From NCBI RefSeq assembly GCF_003011895.2, contig NZ_PXWF02000256.1, positions 1 through 36,985 of the forward strand: a stretch of 36,985 nt of DNA, written 5' to 3'. A program made the position numbers and the translations under genes. Shown here piece after piece: positions 25,811-34,978 of the stretch. The notes below the pieces were generated by a model. That model was not told the origin of the DNA, made no database searches, and was given only the letters and a program-made list of their open reading frames with translations. Source of the stretch: Massilia glaciei. Its GTDB lineage: Bacteria; Pseudomonadota; Gammaproteobacteria; Burkholderiales; Burkholderiaceae_D. Positions within the stretch are counted from its first letter, which is position 1, and each line of letters starts with the position of its first letter.

Positions 25811-26498
25811 TCATGGGCGCGGCTCCTTGGCCAGTTGGCGTTTATAACGGTCCAGTTCGCGCTTGCCGAAACCGGCGTCGCGGCGCAGGTTGAGCTCGAA
25901 TGCTTCGAAGCTGGCGAGCGCCTGCGCGAGCTGTCCGGCGCGCAGCAGGTCGGCGTCGCGCTGGTCCGGGTCGGCCAGCGCCAGGTCCATCATCAGCGCG
26001 TTGAGGTAGTTGCGCACGCCGTGGTCGACCGCGTCGGCGCCGAACGCCTCCGGCCCGATGGCCGCCTCGTCCGCGCGCCAGTCCGGGAACAGCAGGCGCA
26101 CCTGGTTGAGCACGGCGTCGCTGGCCAGCGCGGCGCCGGCCAGGAAGTGGGCCAGGAAGCCGCGCGTCATCGTTTGCAGCCGCAGTTGACCGCACAGGTC
26201 GAGCCGCTCGAGCGCCAGCGGACCTTGCAGGCGGTTGTCGATCCATGCGTCGAGCCCGGCCGCGCCCTCCCACCACAGCGACAGCGCCCGAACCCGGATG
26301 AAGGTTTCGGGGTGGCCGCTGGCGGCGCTGGCAGCGGCCTCCTGCGATTCGATCTCCGCGGCCTGGCGCAGATAGGCCTGGGCGTCGACCGTGCCGATGC
26401 CGGTCTCGATCTTGACCAGCGTCGCCACGGCGGGCGCGAGCGCGCCGACCGCCACGGCGGCGCCGCGGTCGGCGAAAAGTTCGGTGTGGAGCGCGTAG
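25811..26498 (-). pseudogene. 3' fragment of an M48-like metalloprotease gene cut by a Tn3 element
   Basis: Open from the transposon end to TGA at 25811, about 229 codons. It starts YALHTELFADRGA, which has the ExxAD arrangement that holds the third zinc ligand in M48 proteases, and later GHPETFIRVRAL, like the conserved HPxxxxR stretch of that family. The HEXXH part would lie upstream and is missing. The C-terminal about 150 residues are helical and unknown to me. The stop overlaps the helicase start (ATGA), so the two were one operon. An internal GTG at 26455 could start a shorter product, without evidence. Family call is moderate; the truncation is clear from the abrupt change to transposon sequence. 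Confidence 0.6.
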
Positions 26499-26529
26499 GG
26501 GTTCTAAGCCGGAACCCTAGAAAATTCCG

Positions 26530-29500
26530 TCACCCCAAATCCAGTCCGGCCAGAAGCGTGTCCAGGTCGATCATTTTGCCGCCGCTGTTGAATGTGTAGT
26601 GCCCGTTCAGCAGGATGTGCCGCCAGGCCGCTGGCGATATCCGGGTGAGCAACGCAACGGTCTTGGCGTTGCCGCTGGCCTCGCACTTCGTCAGCAGGTG
26701 CGACAGGATGGCCGAGTTGTAGTAGATGATCGCGTTCGCGATCAGCCTGGCGCACTGGTTGCTGATCTCAATTTCGATGTCAGTCCGCCCAGTCAACTCC
26801 TTCTTTCCGCCGACCTGGGCGATAGTCGAGCTTAGCTGGTGATAAGACTCGATGCGGTTCTGCGAGCGATGGACGTTACGTTCCAGTTGCGGATCGCGCA
26901 GGTAGCGCAACGTGTAGATGCTGCGCACGAGCTTGTCGAACTCGAAGATCGCGCGCCGCGTCGGGTTCGTCGTGGTGTAGTTGCACAGCTTTCGGATCAG
27001 CGTGCCCTGGGTCATCTCCTTTAGCCCGAGCGTGGCGACGATTTGATCCATGTTCGGTTTTTCGTCGACGATCGCCGGGAGGTCAACCTGGCCGACCGGG
27101 CGGATCAGAAAGTTCTCGTACAGCGCCGGGTCGTCGGCGCAATACAGTTCCTTCAGTTGGTCTTCCATGTTGGTGAAGCGCGGCTCAAAGCGCGGGCCGA
27201 ACCAGTACAAGATGGCGAAGTTGGCCTTGTTGACGCTGTGCATGTCGCCGGTGATCGCCATTGGCACGATGTCCGACGTGTTGCGATACCAGATGTCGAA
27301 CACATGGTGCGCCTCATATTCGTGCGCGCCGATCAGGTAGCCGTTGAGCGGCACGTGGTTGCATAGCAGGGTGTAGGCGACGACGCCCTTACCGCGTCCA
27401 AAGTATTTGCGCGAAGAGCGCGCCTTCACGGTTGGCCGCTCGACGCCTAATTTCTGACCATCGACGGCGCCGTACAGCGTATTGAGGTCGAACGAGTAAT
27501 GCGGGAAGATCGGTAGCGCGGCGATGGCGTTGCTGATGCGGTCGTTGGCGGCCTGGAGCGATGCCTGGCGCAGGTACTGCTGGTAGGTCGTCTCCAGCAC
27601 ATGGTATGGGAATTCGCTGGTGCGCGCCATGACCTGATTGCCGTGGTTCATCGCTTGCGCGATGATAACCGCCATCAAGCTGTCGGCATCGGCCACCTTC
27701 TTCGCATAGCGCGGCTGCAATGGCGTCAACGCCGATAAGAACTGGCACCGACTGTTGACGAAACGGAACACGTCGGCAACATCGCAGAACGGCAGTTGTT
27801 CATAGAACGTCTGCTCGCGCACTTTCTGGTTCCCACCCTTGGGCTTGCGCCAGATCAGCTTCTTCGTGTCCTTGTCGTAGTCCAGGTGCGTCAGCTTGCC
27901 TTCTTTCAGCTCGCGGTTGAATGCCACCCATAGCGCGCGCAGCTCGACCGTCAGCGCATCGAGCTGGGCATTGATCGGCTTGCGCAGGAAGGGGATGTCG
28001 ATTTGCGCGAGCGCGTCGGCTTTCTCGTCCATCGAGACCAGCTCGTCGGAGAAGTGGCGGTGTTGCAGGCTGTCGTCGAGATAGATTTCGCCCGACTGGA
28101 ATCGTTTCCTGATCTGCCGATATAGCCAGAACTCGTAGCGGTCGGCGTGCAGTCCGGTCGGCTTGCCGTCGGCATCGAAGGTCAACAGGTACGACTGCAA
28201 TCGTTTCGGCAATGTGGCCGCCGGACATTCGGCCAGCGGCCGTTGCGACAAGCGCTGCTGCTTGACGAAAACGCTCTTGGCCCAGGCCAGCGCTGCGAGC
28301 CACGGACTGTCGGGGACGGTGCTGGCAAAGTCGAGCGCGACATACAGCGGTCGCAGATGTCGGCGGATGCGTTCGGCCAGGCCGTCCACCGCCTGCCAGT
28401 GCAGCGCCAGTTTGCTCACCGGCTTGACGCTCAAGCGCTGACCGGTGATCTGTAGCTTGTCTTTCGGCATGATCTTGTACGCGCGCTGGCGCACGGTGCC
28501 GAACGGCGTGGCGTCGGCCACCGTGTCATCGACATAGATCAACAGCAGACGACCGACCTGCGATGTATCCTGCTGACGACGCACCTGTTCCGCTAAAAAA
28601 AACTTCTGCGCGACCGCGCTGCTCTCTTCCTCCAACTGCTTCATGTGATAGGCCATCGCATCGACCAGGTTATCGGAAAGCTGCCGGTAGCGTTGCCAGG
28701 CGTAGCACAGCAAATAAAGATGAGCCTGATCCACCTTGAGATTGCGCAGGTCGTGGACGGTGTAGAAGTTCGCCAGACTCGCGTAGTACAGCAGGTTTTG
28801 CTGCGAAACGCCCAGCTTGGGCAGCAACGCCTTGGCGATCCGGTGCAGCGGCTCCAGCAAGGTGCGCTTCTCTCGTTCGCGGATCATCTGACGCCAGCCG
28901 AAGTGCTTGGCATCCTGCTTGAGCGCCGCCAGTTGAGACAGGGTGTCATAACGCACAAGGAGTTTGGCCAAGGCGACTTTGGCCGGGTCGTCCAACACTT
29001 CCGCCAGCAAGCCGCCCAAGCGCCGACGTTCGGTGGACAGTGTTTCGCTGATCAGCTCTTGCAGGGTGGTGTAGCCGGGCCGGATGATCTTGTGCTTGTT
29101 GAGCCAGACGATCAGCTCGGTGGCCACGAATCCCGGCGTCACGTCGCGTCGCACGGTCTGCGTGGCCTGCTGCCCAAGCTGCGGCAAGTAGTCAGCCACC
29201 CACAGCTGGTGGCCAAACAGTTTGGCAACTCGCTCGCGCTGGGTGTAATGCTCATGCTTCGTGATCGGCTTGCGCTCGAACGCTTCGCCATGAAAATAGC
29301 GGCTCAGCACGAAGGCGCAATCGTCCTCGACCTCGTTCCAGTCAAAGCGGAAAAAGGCATGTTTAGCCTTGAAGTAGCCGATCTGCAAGAGGCAGTAGAC
29401 TTGGGCATGGAGGCCGGGACGGCTGCTGGCGAGCGCTAGTTCGGTTTCCGTCAATGCTAGATATTCCAGCCGCTGTGCATCGTCGAAGTCCGGCAGGCCG

Positions 29501-29559
29501 TACAGAGCTTCCTGCTCGGCGTCGGACAGGACACTGAGCAACTTATTTTTCGTGGTCAT
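26530..29559 (-). CDS. tnpA: Tn3-family transposase TnpA
   Basis: 1,009 aa, full family length. It cuts and joins transposon ends in replicative transposition. The DUF4158-type N-terminal domain (LSDAEQEALYGLPDFDDAQR onward) is followed by the DDE catalytic part: Asp in YGAVDGQKLG, Asp in AITGDMHSVNK and Glu in SQNRIESYHQL. All three are present and the frame is unbroken, so it is probably functional. ATG 29559 shares ATGA with the tnpR stop. The stop lies 31 bases from the proposed transposon end, as usual in this family. Confidence 0.95.
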   Translation of the reverse strand: MTTKNKLLSVLSDAEQEALYGLPDFDDAQRLEYLALTETELALASSRPGLHAQVYCLLQIGYFKAKHAFFRFDWNEVEDDCAFVLSRYFHGEAFERKPITKHEHYTQRERVAKLFGHQLWVADYLPQLGQQATQTVRRDVTPGFVATELIVWLNKHKIIRPGYTTLQELISETLSTERRRLGGLLAEVLDDPAKVALAKLLVRYDTLSQLAALKQDAKHFGWRQMIREREKRTLLEPLHRIAKALLPKLGVSQQNLLYYASLANFYTVHDLRNLKVDQAHLYLLCYAWQRYRQLSDNLVDAMAYHMKQLEEESSAVAQKFFLAEQVRRQQDTSQVGRLLLIYVDDTVADATPFGTVRQRAYKIMPKDKLQITGQRLSVKPVSKLALHWQAVDGLAERIRRHLRPLYVALDFASTVPDSPWLAALAWAKSVFVKQQRLSQRPLAECPAATLPKRLQSYLLTFDADGKPTGLHADRYEFWLYRQIRKRFQSGEIYLDDSLQHRHFSDELVSMDEKADALAQIDIPFLRKPINAQLDALTVELRALWVAFNRELKEGKLTHLDYDKDTKKLIWRKPKGGNQKVREQTFYEQLPFCDVADVFRFVNSRCQFLSALTPLQPRYAKKVADADSLMAVIIAQAMNHGNQVMARTSEFPYHVLETTYQQYLRQASLQAANDRISNAIAALPIFPHYSFDLNTLYGAVDGQKLGVERPTVKARSSRKYFGRGKGVVAYTLLCNHVPLNGYLIGAHEYEAHHVFDIWYRNTSDIVPMAITGDMHSVNKANFAILYWFGPRFEPRFTNMEDQLKELYCADDPALYENFLIRPVGQVDLPAIVDEKPNMDQIVATLGLKEMTQGTLIRKLCNYTTTNPTRRAIFEFDKLVRSIYTLRYLRDPQLERNVHRSQNRIESYHQLSSTIAQVGGKKELTGRTDIEIEISNQCARLIANAIIYYNSAILSHLLTKCEASGNAKTVALLTRISPAAWRHILLNGHYTFNSGGKMIDLDTLLAGLDLG

Positions 29560-30149
29560 TGTTGCGTCGTTTCCTGTGTGCCTGACCAGCCGATCCGAGC
29601 GAGTGTTTCGATCAGCGTGGTGCGCTTGACGCCGAAGTTACGGCACACGGCAGCTTTGGACATGCCGCCATTCAACGCGGCCACGATGGTGTCCAGTTTC
29701 TCGCCAACGATGGCGGCCGGTCGGCCACCAATCCGACCGCGCCGCTTGGCGGCGGCCAGTCCGGCAATGACGCGCTCCTGGATCAAGGCACGCTCATACT
29801 GTGCGAGCGCGCCGAATACATGGAACAACAACTCGCCCGATGCCGTGGTGGTGTCCATGCCTTCGGTCAGTGAGCGAAAGGCCACTTGCCTGTCCTTCAG
29901 CGTAGTCACGATGGAGAGCAGGTGCGACAGCGAACGGCCAAGTCGATCCAGCTTCCAGACGACGAGCACGTCGCCGGGACACACGAATTCCAGCGCCTTG
30001 GCCAAGCCAGGTCGATCATCTTTGGCGCCAGAAGCGCGATCCTCGTATAGATGGCGGGCATCAACGCCCGCCGCCAGCAGGGCGTCACGCTGCAAGTCGG
30101 TGCTCTGCCGGTCTGAGTCCGACGAAACGCGCATGTAGCCAACTAACAT
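29556..30149 (-). CDS. tnpR: Tn3-type serine resolvase TnpR
   Basis: 197 aa. It resolves cointegrates at res. ATG 30149 was chosen because the catalytic domain begins there: MLVGYMRVSSDSDRQSTDLQ with the nucleophile Ser near residue 10, then YEDRASGAKDDRPGL and VVWKLDRLGRSL. The C-terminal helix-turn-helix is GGMSKAAVCRNFGVKRTTL. An upstream in-frame ATG (30212) would add 21 residues that do not fit the family. It is translationally coupled to tnpA. Confidence 0.93.
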   Translation of the reverse strand: MLVGYMRVSSDSDRQSTDLQRDALLAAGVDARHLYEDRASGAKDDRPGLAKALEFVCPGDVLVVWKLDRLGRSLSHLLSIVTTLKDRQVAFRSLTEGMDTTTASGELLFHVFGALAQYERALIQERVIAGLAAAKRRGRIGGRPAAIVGEKLDTIVAALNGGMSKAAVCRNFGVKRTTLIETLARIGWSGTQETTQQ

Positions 30150-30689
30150 AAGCGGATAACCAGTAAAATAGAGTTTCCGTATGATAGTGCATAGCGACAA
30201 GGTTTTCCGCACATTTTTTGAGGCTTCGCATGGACGGTTACGCTAGTCGCCGCCGATATGTCGGGAAACAAGTGTTTTGCGACATATCGCCGAAGTGTGT
30301 GGGGCAATTCTCAGGCGCGCAATTGACGGACCACCTGGGCGGCTGACGAAACCTGTAAGGGAATCGGTTAGGGCGGTGGCTTGCGCGATGCTTCGCCCTT
30401 CACAAAAATGGTGCGCCTTGCGATGACGAACCGAAACGTTCTTTCTTCGCTTAAACTGCCCCATTCGTTATGCTGCAAGGTGGCGCTGACCGAAATTGTG
30501 ATCATGCCCAAATCGATCACCTCATCCATTGGCTGCACGATACGTTCACCCCGGGGAGGCTTGTAGCGTACTTCGACAACAATTGAAAGACCGGGTTAAG
30601 GCGGAACGTGGCTGCCCGCCAAAACACAATAAAAACGCCACCCATCGCGGATGGGTTGGGCATCCAAAATTCAAATTAGAGAAAATCCC
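30150..30689. other. Gene-free junction between tnpR and the sensory operon
   Basis: It contains the res-like repeat, then about 400 bases with no supported gene. A small hairpin CCCATC-GCG-GATGGG sits at 30641-30655; on the minus strand it is followed by GGCGTTTTT, like an intrinsic terminator, but no minus-strand gene to its right would use it. No copy of the transposon end was recognised here. Confidence 0.45.
30254..30289. promoter_or_regulatory. res-like inverted repeat upstream of tnpR
   Basis: CGATATGTCG (30254-30263) and its exact complement CGACATATCG (30280-30289) are separated by 16 bases. Position (about 105 bases upstream of tnpR) and the TGTCG/CGACA half sites fit a resolvase-binding subsite of about 36 bp. 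The tnpR promoter should lie between here and 30149. Confidence 0.55.
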
Positions 30690-33600
30690 ATGCCAAGTGA
30701 TGCAACCATAGATCAAACCGAATTTCGTCGAATTCTTGCGCGCAATGTCTTCTTGCCACTTGCGGTCGGAGTGACCAGTGCTGGTCTTTTTGTCGCAATC
30801 ATTGTCTATTTGCTTTCCGTGCTGAACTGGGTCGAGCATACGGAGCGGGTCATCGGCAATGTCACCGAATTAAGTAAGTTGACCGTGGATCAGGAATCTG
30901 GCGTGCGAGGGTTCCTTTTGACAAATGAGGAAAGTTTTCTCACCCCCTATAGCATTTCAAAAGGCAAGATAAGAGCAGCAATGCCTGCGCTGCTGACGTC
31001 GGTGGAGGATAATCCGACACAAGTTCAACGACTTGGAAGAATTGAGGCATTACAACAACAATGGGAAGGCTACGCTGCCGATGTCATTGCATTGCGGCGT
31101 ACAGACAAAGACTTTCTATCAATAGTGAAAAGTGGGCGGGGGAGAATGCTGTTCGATGCAATTCGTGCCGAATTTAAAGATTTTTTCGAGGACGAAGAAA
31201 ATTTGCTGCGGCAACGCAAACAAACCGCCAGAAACGTCACTGGCGGCGGGGTGGCACTGTATTTGGCAGTCATTATTGTATTAAGCGGATTGCTCGTCTA
31301 CTGGGGGCGGCGCGATTTGACGCGTCTTTCCGAGGTTTTCGGCGATACGTTGCGCCAGCATCAGGCGCATGAAGACATACAAAAACGCCAAGCTTGGGTG
31401 CGCGAAGGTCAGACGAAACTGGCCGATCGAAGCGTCGGCCAACTGGTGCTGACTCAGCTTTCCAACGCAGTGCTCACTTTCCTGGCCGAGTATACTGGTG
31501 CGGCGGTGGCAGCCATGTACGTGCGTGAAGACGACGGCAGTCTTAAACGCACCGCCGGGTATGGCGCCGGCAAAGAGTTCGATGACGTTGACGATCACGT
31601 GGACACTGGTCGGTCCTTGCTCGGGCAGGCAGTGACTTCGAAGCGGCTAATGCACATTGCAAATTTGCCGGATCACTATTTGAAGGTTAACTCTGCTTTG
31701 GGCATTGGCAATGCGCGCAGCCTTGTACTGCTGCCGGTCGAGAACAACGGTGTCGTGAACGCGGTTATTGAACTTGGTTTTCTTGCGGTACCTGGCGGCC
31801 GTGATCTGGAGTTTCTCGATTTGGTCGCATCCAACATCGGGAGCGCCGTCGAGGCAGCAAAGGCGAGTCTGCGCTTACAGCACGCATTCGCGGCGACACA
31901 GCAACTGAACGAGGAATTACAGGTACAGCAGGAGGAGCTGCGTACCGCAAATGAAGAGCTGGAAGAGCAGTCTCGAATACTGGAAGAGTCGCAGGCCCTG
32001 CTTGAAAATCAGAAGGCAGAACTGGAACAGACCAACGACTTGCTTGTCGACCAAGCGGCGACGCTAGACCAAAAAAATAGCGCATTAAATTCAGTGCAGA
32101 GTTCCTTGAAAGAACGGGCACTCGACTTGCAGCGGGCCAGCAGGTACAAGTCCGAGTTCCTCGCCAATATGTCGCATGAGCTGCGGACGCCTTTAAATAG
32201 CGCTTTGATCCTGTCGAAACTTCTCGCAGGGAATCCCAAAGGCAATCTCGATGTCGAGCAGGTCCAGTTCGCCAACACTATTTACGCGGCGGGCAACGAC
32301 CTGCTCAATTTAATTAACGATATCCTCGACATTTCGAAGGTGGAAGCCGGAAAACTGGAATTATCTCCCGAAGCGGTCGCCCTCCCGGGTTTGTCAGAAT
32401 CCCTTCGCATGACGTTCGAGCCGCTCGCTTCCCAGAAGCAGTTGCAGCTGAACGTGGCCTTCTCTCCTGGCGCCCCTGCGTCAATTTATACTGACCGACA
32501 GCGGCTCGAACAAATCATTAAGAATCTGCTGTCCAATGCAATCAAGTTCACCGAGACAGGCGTCGTTTCGCTGACCATTGATGGCAATACCGACATGATC
32601 GCTTTTGCGGTGACCGATTCCGGCATCGGCATTGCGAAGGACCAGCAGGCAATCATTTTTGAGGCATTCCGCCAAGCAGACGGCACCACCAGTCGCCGTT
32701 ATGGCGGAACGGGTTTGGGCCTGTCAATTTCACGTGATCTTGCGGCACTGCTTGGCGGCTCAATCACGGTAAGCAGCGAGGAAGGCAAAGGCAGCACATT
32801 CACCTTGTTTCTGCCGCCCTCGGTGCCGGACAGCGCCATGCCTGTAACAGGTTCGGCCCCAACGCCAGTGGTGATCCCATTAGCAACGCCAAGTTCACCT
32901 TCGCCGAAACCAATGCCGCTCACGCCCGCAGCATTCTCGGACGATCGCCAGCATGACAGCAAGAAAAGCCGCACCGTACTTGTGATCGAGGACGACGCGA
33001 TGTTTGCGCGAATCCTGTACGACCTAGCCCACGAGATGCATTACCGTTGTCTGGTGGCCCACACCGGTGCCGACGGATTGCAAACGGCAACCGACTTCCT
33101 CCCCGACGCGATTCTGCTCGATCTTGGCCTGCCGGACGGCTCCGGCATGGATGTCCTGCATAAACTCAAGTCGAACCCATATGTTCGCCATATTCCGGTC
33201 CATATTGTCTCGGCAGCGGACCGCGCCGAGGCGGCGATGCAACTGGGTGCGGTTGGTTATGCGATCAAACCAGCAACCCGCAAACGACTAAAGGAGGTAT
33301 TCAACACGCTGGAAAGAAAATTTACACAGAAGGTAAAGCGCGTCCTTCTGGTAGAAGACGACGTTCGCCAGCGCGAGAGCGTTATTCATCTCATCGGAGA
33401 CGGCGATGTCGACATAACTGCGGTAGCAAGCGGCGAAGAAGGATTGGCGCTGTTGCGAATCCAAGTCTTCGACTGCATGATCATTGACCTGAAATTGCCG
33501 GACATGCAAGGTCACGAATTACTGCAAAAAATGGCAGCGGAGGAGGTCTGTTCGTTCCCTCCAGTGATTGTCTATACCGGTCGCAACCTAACGCGCGCCG

Positions 33601-34154
33601 AGGAAGCGGACCTGCTGAAGTATTCGCGTTCGATCATTATCAAAGGCGCGCGCTCGCCAGAACGGCTACTCGATGAAGTCACGCTGTTCTTGCACAAAGT
33701 CGAATCGCAGATGTCGGCCGAACGACAGCGCATGCTCAAGTCAGTGCGCAATAGGGAACGTTTGTTCGAAGGTCGACGCGTTCTTCTGGTCGACGACGAT
33801 GTACGCAATGTCTTTTCGCTGACCAGCGCGCTCGAGCAGAAAGGTCTTGCCGTCGAAGTGGGACGCAATGGTTTCGAGGCGCTGGCGAAACTCGACGAGG
33901 TGCCCGACATTGACCTGGTGCTGATGGACGTGATGATGCCGGGAATGGATGGACTTGAGGCGACGCGGCGCCTGCGCGCCGATCCTCGTTTTGCCAAGTT
34001 GCCGATTATCGCCATTACCGCCAAGGCCATGAAGGACGATCAGGAGCAATGCATCAAGGCCGGAGCATCGGACTACCTTGCCAAACCGATTGATCTTGAT
34101 CGCCTGTATTCGCTAATGCGCGTTTGGTTGCCCGACCTGGAACGCCTCGGATGA
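30690..34154 (+). CDS. CHASE3-GAF hybrid sensor histidine kinase with three receiver domains
   Basis: 1,154 aa from ATG 30690 (AGAGA upstream; an ATG at 30651 would add 13 residues lacking family character). Order: TM1 (about 19-42), a CHASE3-type sensor with the typical ESGVRGFLLTNEESFL, TM2 (about 190-208), GAF (about 250-395), a long coiled coil rich in Gln/Glu (about 400-480), HisKA with His496 in SHELRTPLNS, HATPase (NLLSNAIKF, DSGIGI, GGTGLGLS), a Pro-rich linker, then REC1 (LLDLGLPD), REC2 (IIDLKLPD, with TGRN and IIKGARSPERLL) and REC3 (LMDVMMPGMDG, KP). All three phospho-acceptor Asp residues are present. First gene of a four-gene operon with cheR-, cheB- and kinase-like genes. Such hybrid kinases are known in multistep relays; the signal is unknown. 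Confidence 0.92.
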   Translation: MPSDATIDQTEFRRILARNVFLPLAVGVTSAGLFVAIIVYLLSVLNWVEHTERVIGNVTELSKLTVDQESGVRGFLLTNEESFLTPYSISKGKIRAAMPALLTSVEDNPTQVQRLGRIEALQQQWEGYAADVIALRRTDKDFLSIVKSGRGRMLFDAIRAEFKDFFEDEENLLRQRKQTARNVTGGGVALYLAVIIVLSGLLVYWGRRDLTRLSEVFGDTLRQHQAHEDIQKRQAWVREGQTKLADRSVGQLVLTQLSNAVLTFLAEYTGAAVAAMYVREDDGSLKRTAGYGAGKEFDDVDDHVDTGRSLLGQAVTSKRLMHIANLPDHYLKVNSALGIGNARSLVLLPVENNGVVNAVIELGFLAVPGGRDLEFLDLVASNIGSAVEAAKASLRLQHAFAATQQLNEELQVQQEELRTANEELEEQSRILEESQALLENQKAELEQTNDLLVDQAATLDQKNSALNSVQSSLKERALDLQRASRYKSEFLANMSHELRTPLNSALILSKLLAGNPKGNLDVEQVQFANTIYAAGNDLLNLINDILDISKVEAGKLELSPEAVALPGLSESLRMTFEPLASQKQLQLNVAFSPGAPASIYTDRQRLEQIIKNLLSNAIKFTETGVVSLTIDGNTDMIAFAVTDSGIGIAKDQQAIIFEAFRQADGTTSRRYGGTGLGLSISRDLAALLGGSITVSSEEGKGSTFTLFLPPSVPDSAMPVTGSAPTPVVIPLATPSSPSPKPMPLTPAAFSDDRQHDSKKSRTVLVIEDDAMFARILYDLAHEMHYRCLVAHTGADGLQTATDFLPDAILLDLGLPDGSGMDVLHKLKSNPYVRHIPVHIVSAADRAEAAMQLGAVGYAIKPATRKRLKEVFNTLERKFTQKVKRVLLVEDDVRQRESVIHLIGDGDVDITAVASGEEGLALLRIQVFDCMIIDLKLPDMQGHELLQKMAAEEVCSFPPVIVYTGRNLTRAEEADLLKYSRSIIIKGARSPERLLDEVTLFLHKVESQMSAERQRMLKSVRNRERLFEGRRVLLVDDDVRNVFSLTSALEQKGLAVEVGRNGFEALAKLDEVPDIDLVLMDVMMPGMDGLEATRRLRADPRFAKLPIIAITAKAMKDDQEQCIKAGASDYLAKPIDLDRLYSLMRVWLPDLERLG

Positions 34155-34978
34155 GCGTCGCCGACAGCATCAACATCGAGCTGCTCCTTCTCATGGAGGC
34201 TATTTACCTCAAGTACAGCTATGATTTCAGGGACTATTCTGTCGCGTCGCAAAAGCGCAGGGTATTGCATGCCATGCACCAGTTAGATTGCGCGTCCATC
34301 TCCGAGCTGCAGGCGCGGGTCCTGCATGAGCCGGACATCTTCGCACGGTTGCTGCAATATTTAACGATACCGACCAGTGAAATGTTTCGCGATCCTGCAT
34401 ATTTTTCAGCCTTGCGCGAGCTGGTCGTACCACACCTTCAAACCTATCCATCAATCAAAATTTGGATTGCCGGTTGCAGCACGGGAGAAGAAGTGTATTC
34501 GATGGCGATCCTGCTCAAGGAGGAAGGCTTGCTGGACCGCGCAATCATATACGCGACTGACATCAACCCGCAATCTCTCGAAAAAGCGAAAAAAGGCGTG
34601 TACCCTCTCGATCGCATGCGCGCCTATACAGCCAGCTATCAGATGGCAGGTGGAAGGGCGGCATTTTCGGACTACTTTACAGCTGCATACGGTGGGGTAT
34701 TGTTCGACCGGAGCTTGACCGATAACGTTAGTTTTGCCGACCATAGCCTGGCCACTGATAGCGTGTTTTCTGAGATGCACCTGGTGTGCTGCCGCAATGT
34801 CTTGATTTATTTTAATCGCACCTTGCAGGAGCGCGCGTTGGGTCTGTTTCATGAATCGCTCTGCCACCGTGGATTTCTGGGGTTGGGCAGCAAAGAAAGT
34901 ATTGATTTCTCAAGCTATTCGACCCGTTTTGAACACATTGCCAAAGCCGAACGTCTGTTTCGCAAGGCGGCAAAATGA
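34151..34978 (+). CDS. CheR-type methyltransferase
   Basis: 275 aa. ATG 34151 overlaps the kinase stop (ATGA). The N-terminal helical domain (LLLMEAIYLKYSYDFRDYS) precedes the SAM-binding Rossmann fold (IWIAGCSTGEEVYSMAI, IYATDIN) and CRNVLIYF. CheR methylates glutamates on chemoreceptors. No receptor gene is in the window, so the target is unknown: either a receptor elsewhere or, in non-flagellar modules of this kind, a kinase of the same operon. The kinase's Gln/Glu-rich coiled coil is a conceivable but unproven substrate. Confidence 0.9.
   Translation: MSVADSINIELLLLMEAIYLKYSYDFRDYSVASQKRRVLHAMHQLDCASISELQARVLHEPDIFARLLQYLTIPTSEMFRDPAYFSALRELVVPHLQTYPSIKIWIAGCSTGEEVYSMAILLKEEGLLDRAIIYATDINPQSLEKAKKGVYPLDRMRAYTASYQMAGGRAAFSDYFTAAYGGVLFDRSLTDNVSFADHSLATDSVFSEMHLVCCRNVLIYFNRTLQERALGLFHESLCHRGFLGLGSKESIDFSSYSTRFEHIAKAERLFRKAAK

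Larger units (their letters stand above)
20329..25814 (-). pseudogene. DUF4011-type SF1 helicase with kinase-like, MTES_1575 nuclease and WGR domains, broken
   Basis: About 1,820 codons from ATG 25814, which overlaps the protease stop (ATGA) and has AAGGAG upstream. Order: a protein-kinase-like region lacking catalytic motifs (to about 210, with DELTDVFSLGMIVAALACG), a DUF4011-like region (about 250-500), an SF1 helicase with Walker A GPPGTGKS (Lys656), Walker B VVIFDEASQ and VQGDERDVIILS, an MTES_1575-type endonuclease-like domain (FRCDLGIVDDSKQGYALAVLLDN; its usual GIExD reads VLLD), and a C-terminal WGR domain (LSVTYGRIGSTGQVNLKQFD). Lesions: a one-base deletion near 22803-22816, TAG at 21898-21900 in the VVVGDxMQLPP helicase motif, and TAG at 21013-21015 before the nuclease domain. 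Open pieces are 22284-25814, 21898-about 22815, 21013-21897 and 20329-21012. Such fusions are often found in defence islands; function here is lost or reduced unless these are base-call errors. Confidence 0.85.
26499..30289. mobile_element. Tn3-family transposon (tnpA, tnpR, res-like site), right end unresolved
   Basis: The left end is placed at GGGG (26499), just beyond the tnpA stop, reading GGGGTTCTAAGCCGGAACCC inward; Tn3-family ends usually begin GGGG. tnpA and tnpR are on the minus strand with tnpR upstream, and a res-like inverted repeat lies beyond tnpR. The inverse of the left end is not seen anywhere to the right in this window, so the 30289 limit is only the end of the recognisable transposition module. 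GC content drops sharply at the left end. Confidence 0.8.

Noticed and set aside
30420..30464. Candidate right transposon end (minus strand GGGGCAGTTTAAGCGAAG...)
   Set aside because: Only GGGG and a few scattered bases match the left end; too weak to call.
30641..30655. Hairpin with T-run on the minus strand as an intrinsic terminator
   Set aside because: No minus-strand gene to its right could end here; noted only as structure.
30529..30711. Small plus-strand open frame before the hybrid kinase
   Set aside because: No ribosome site or family character, and it overlaps the kinase start in another frame.
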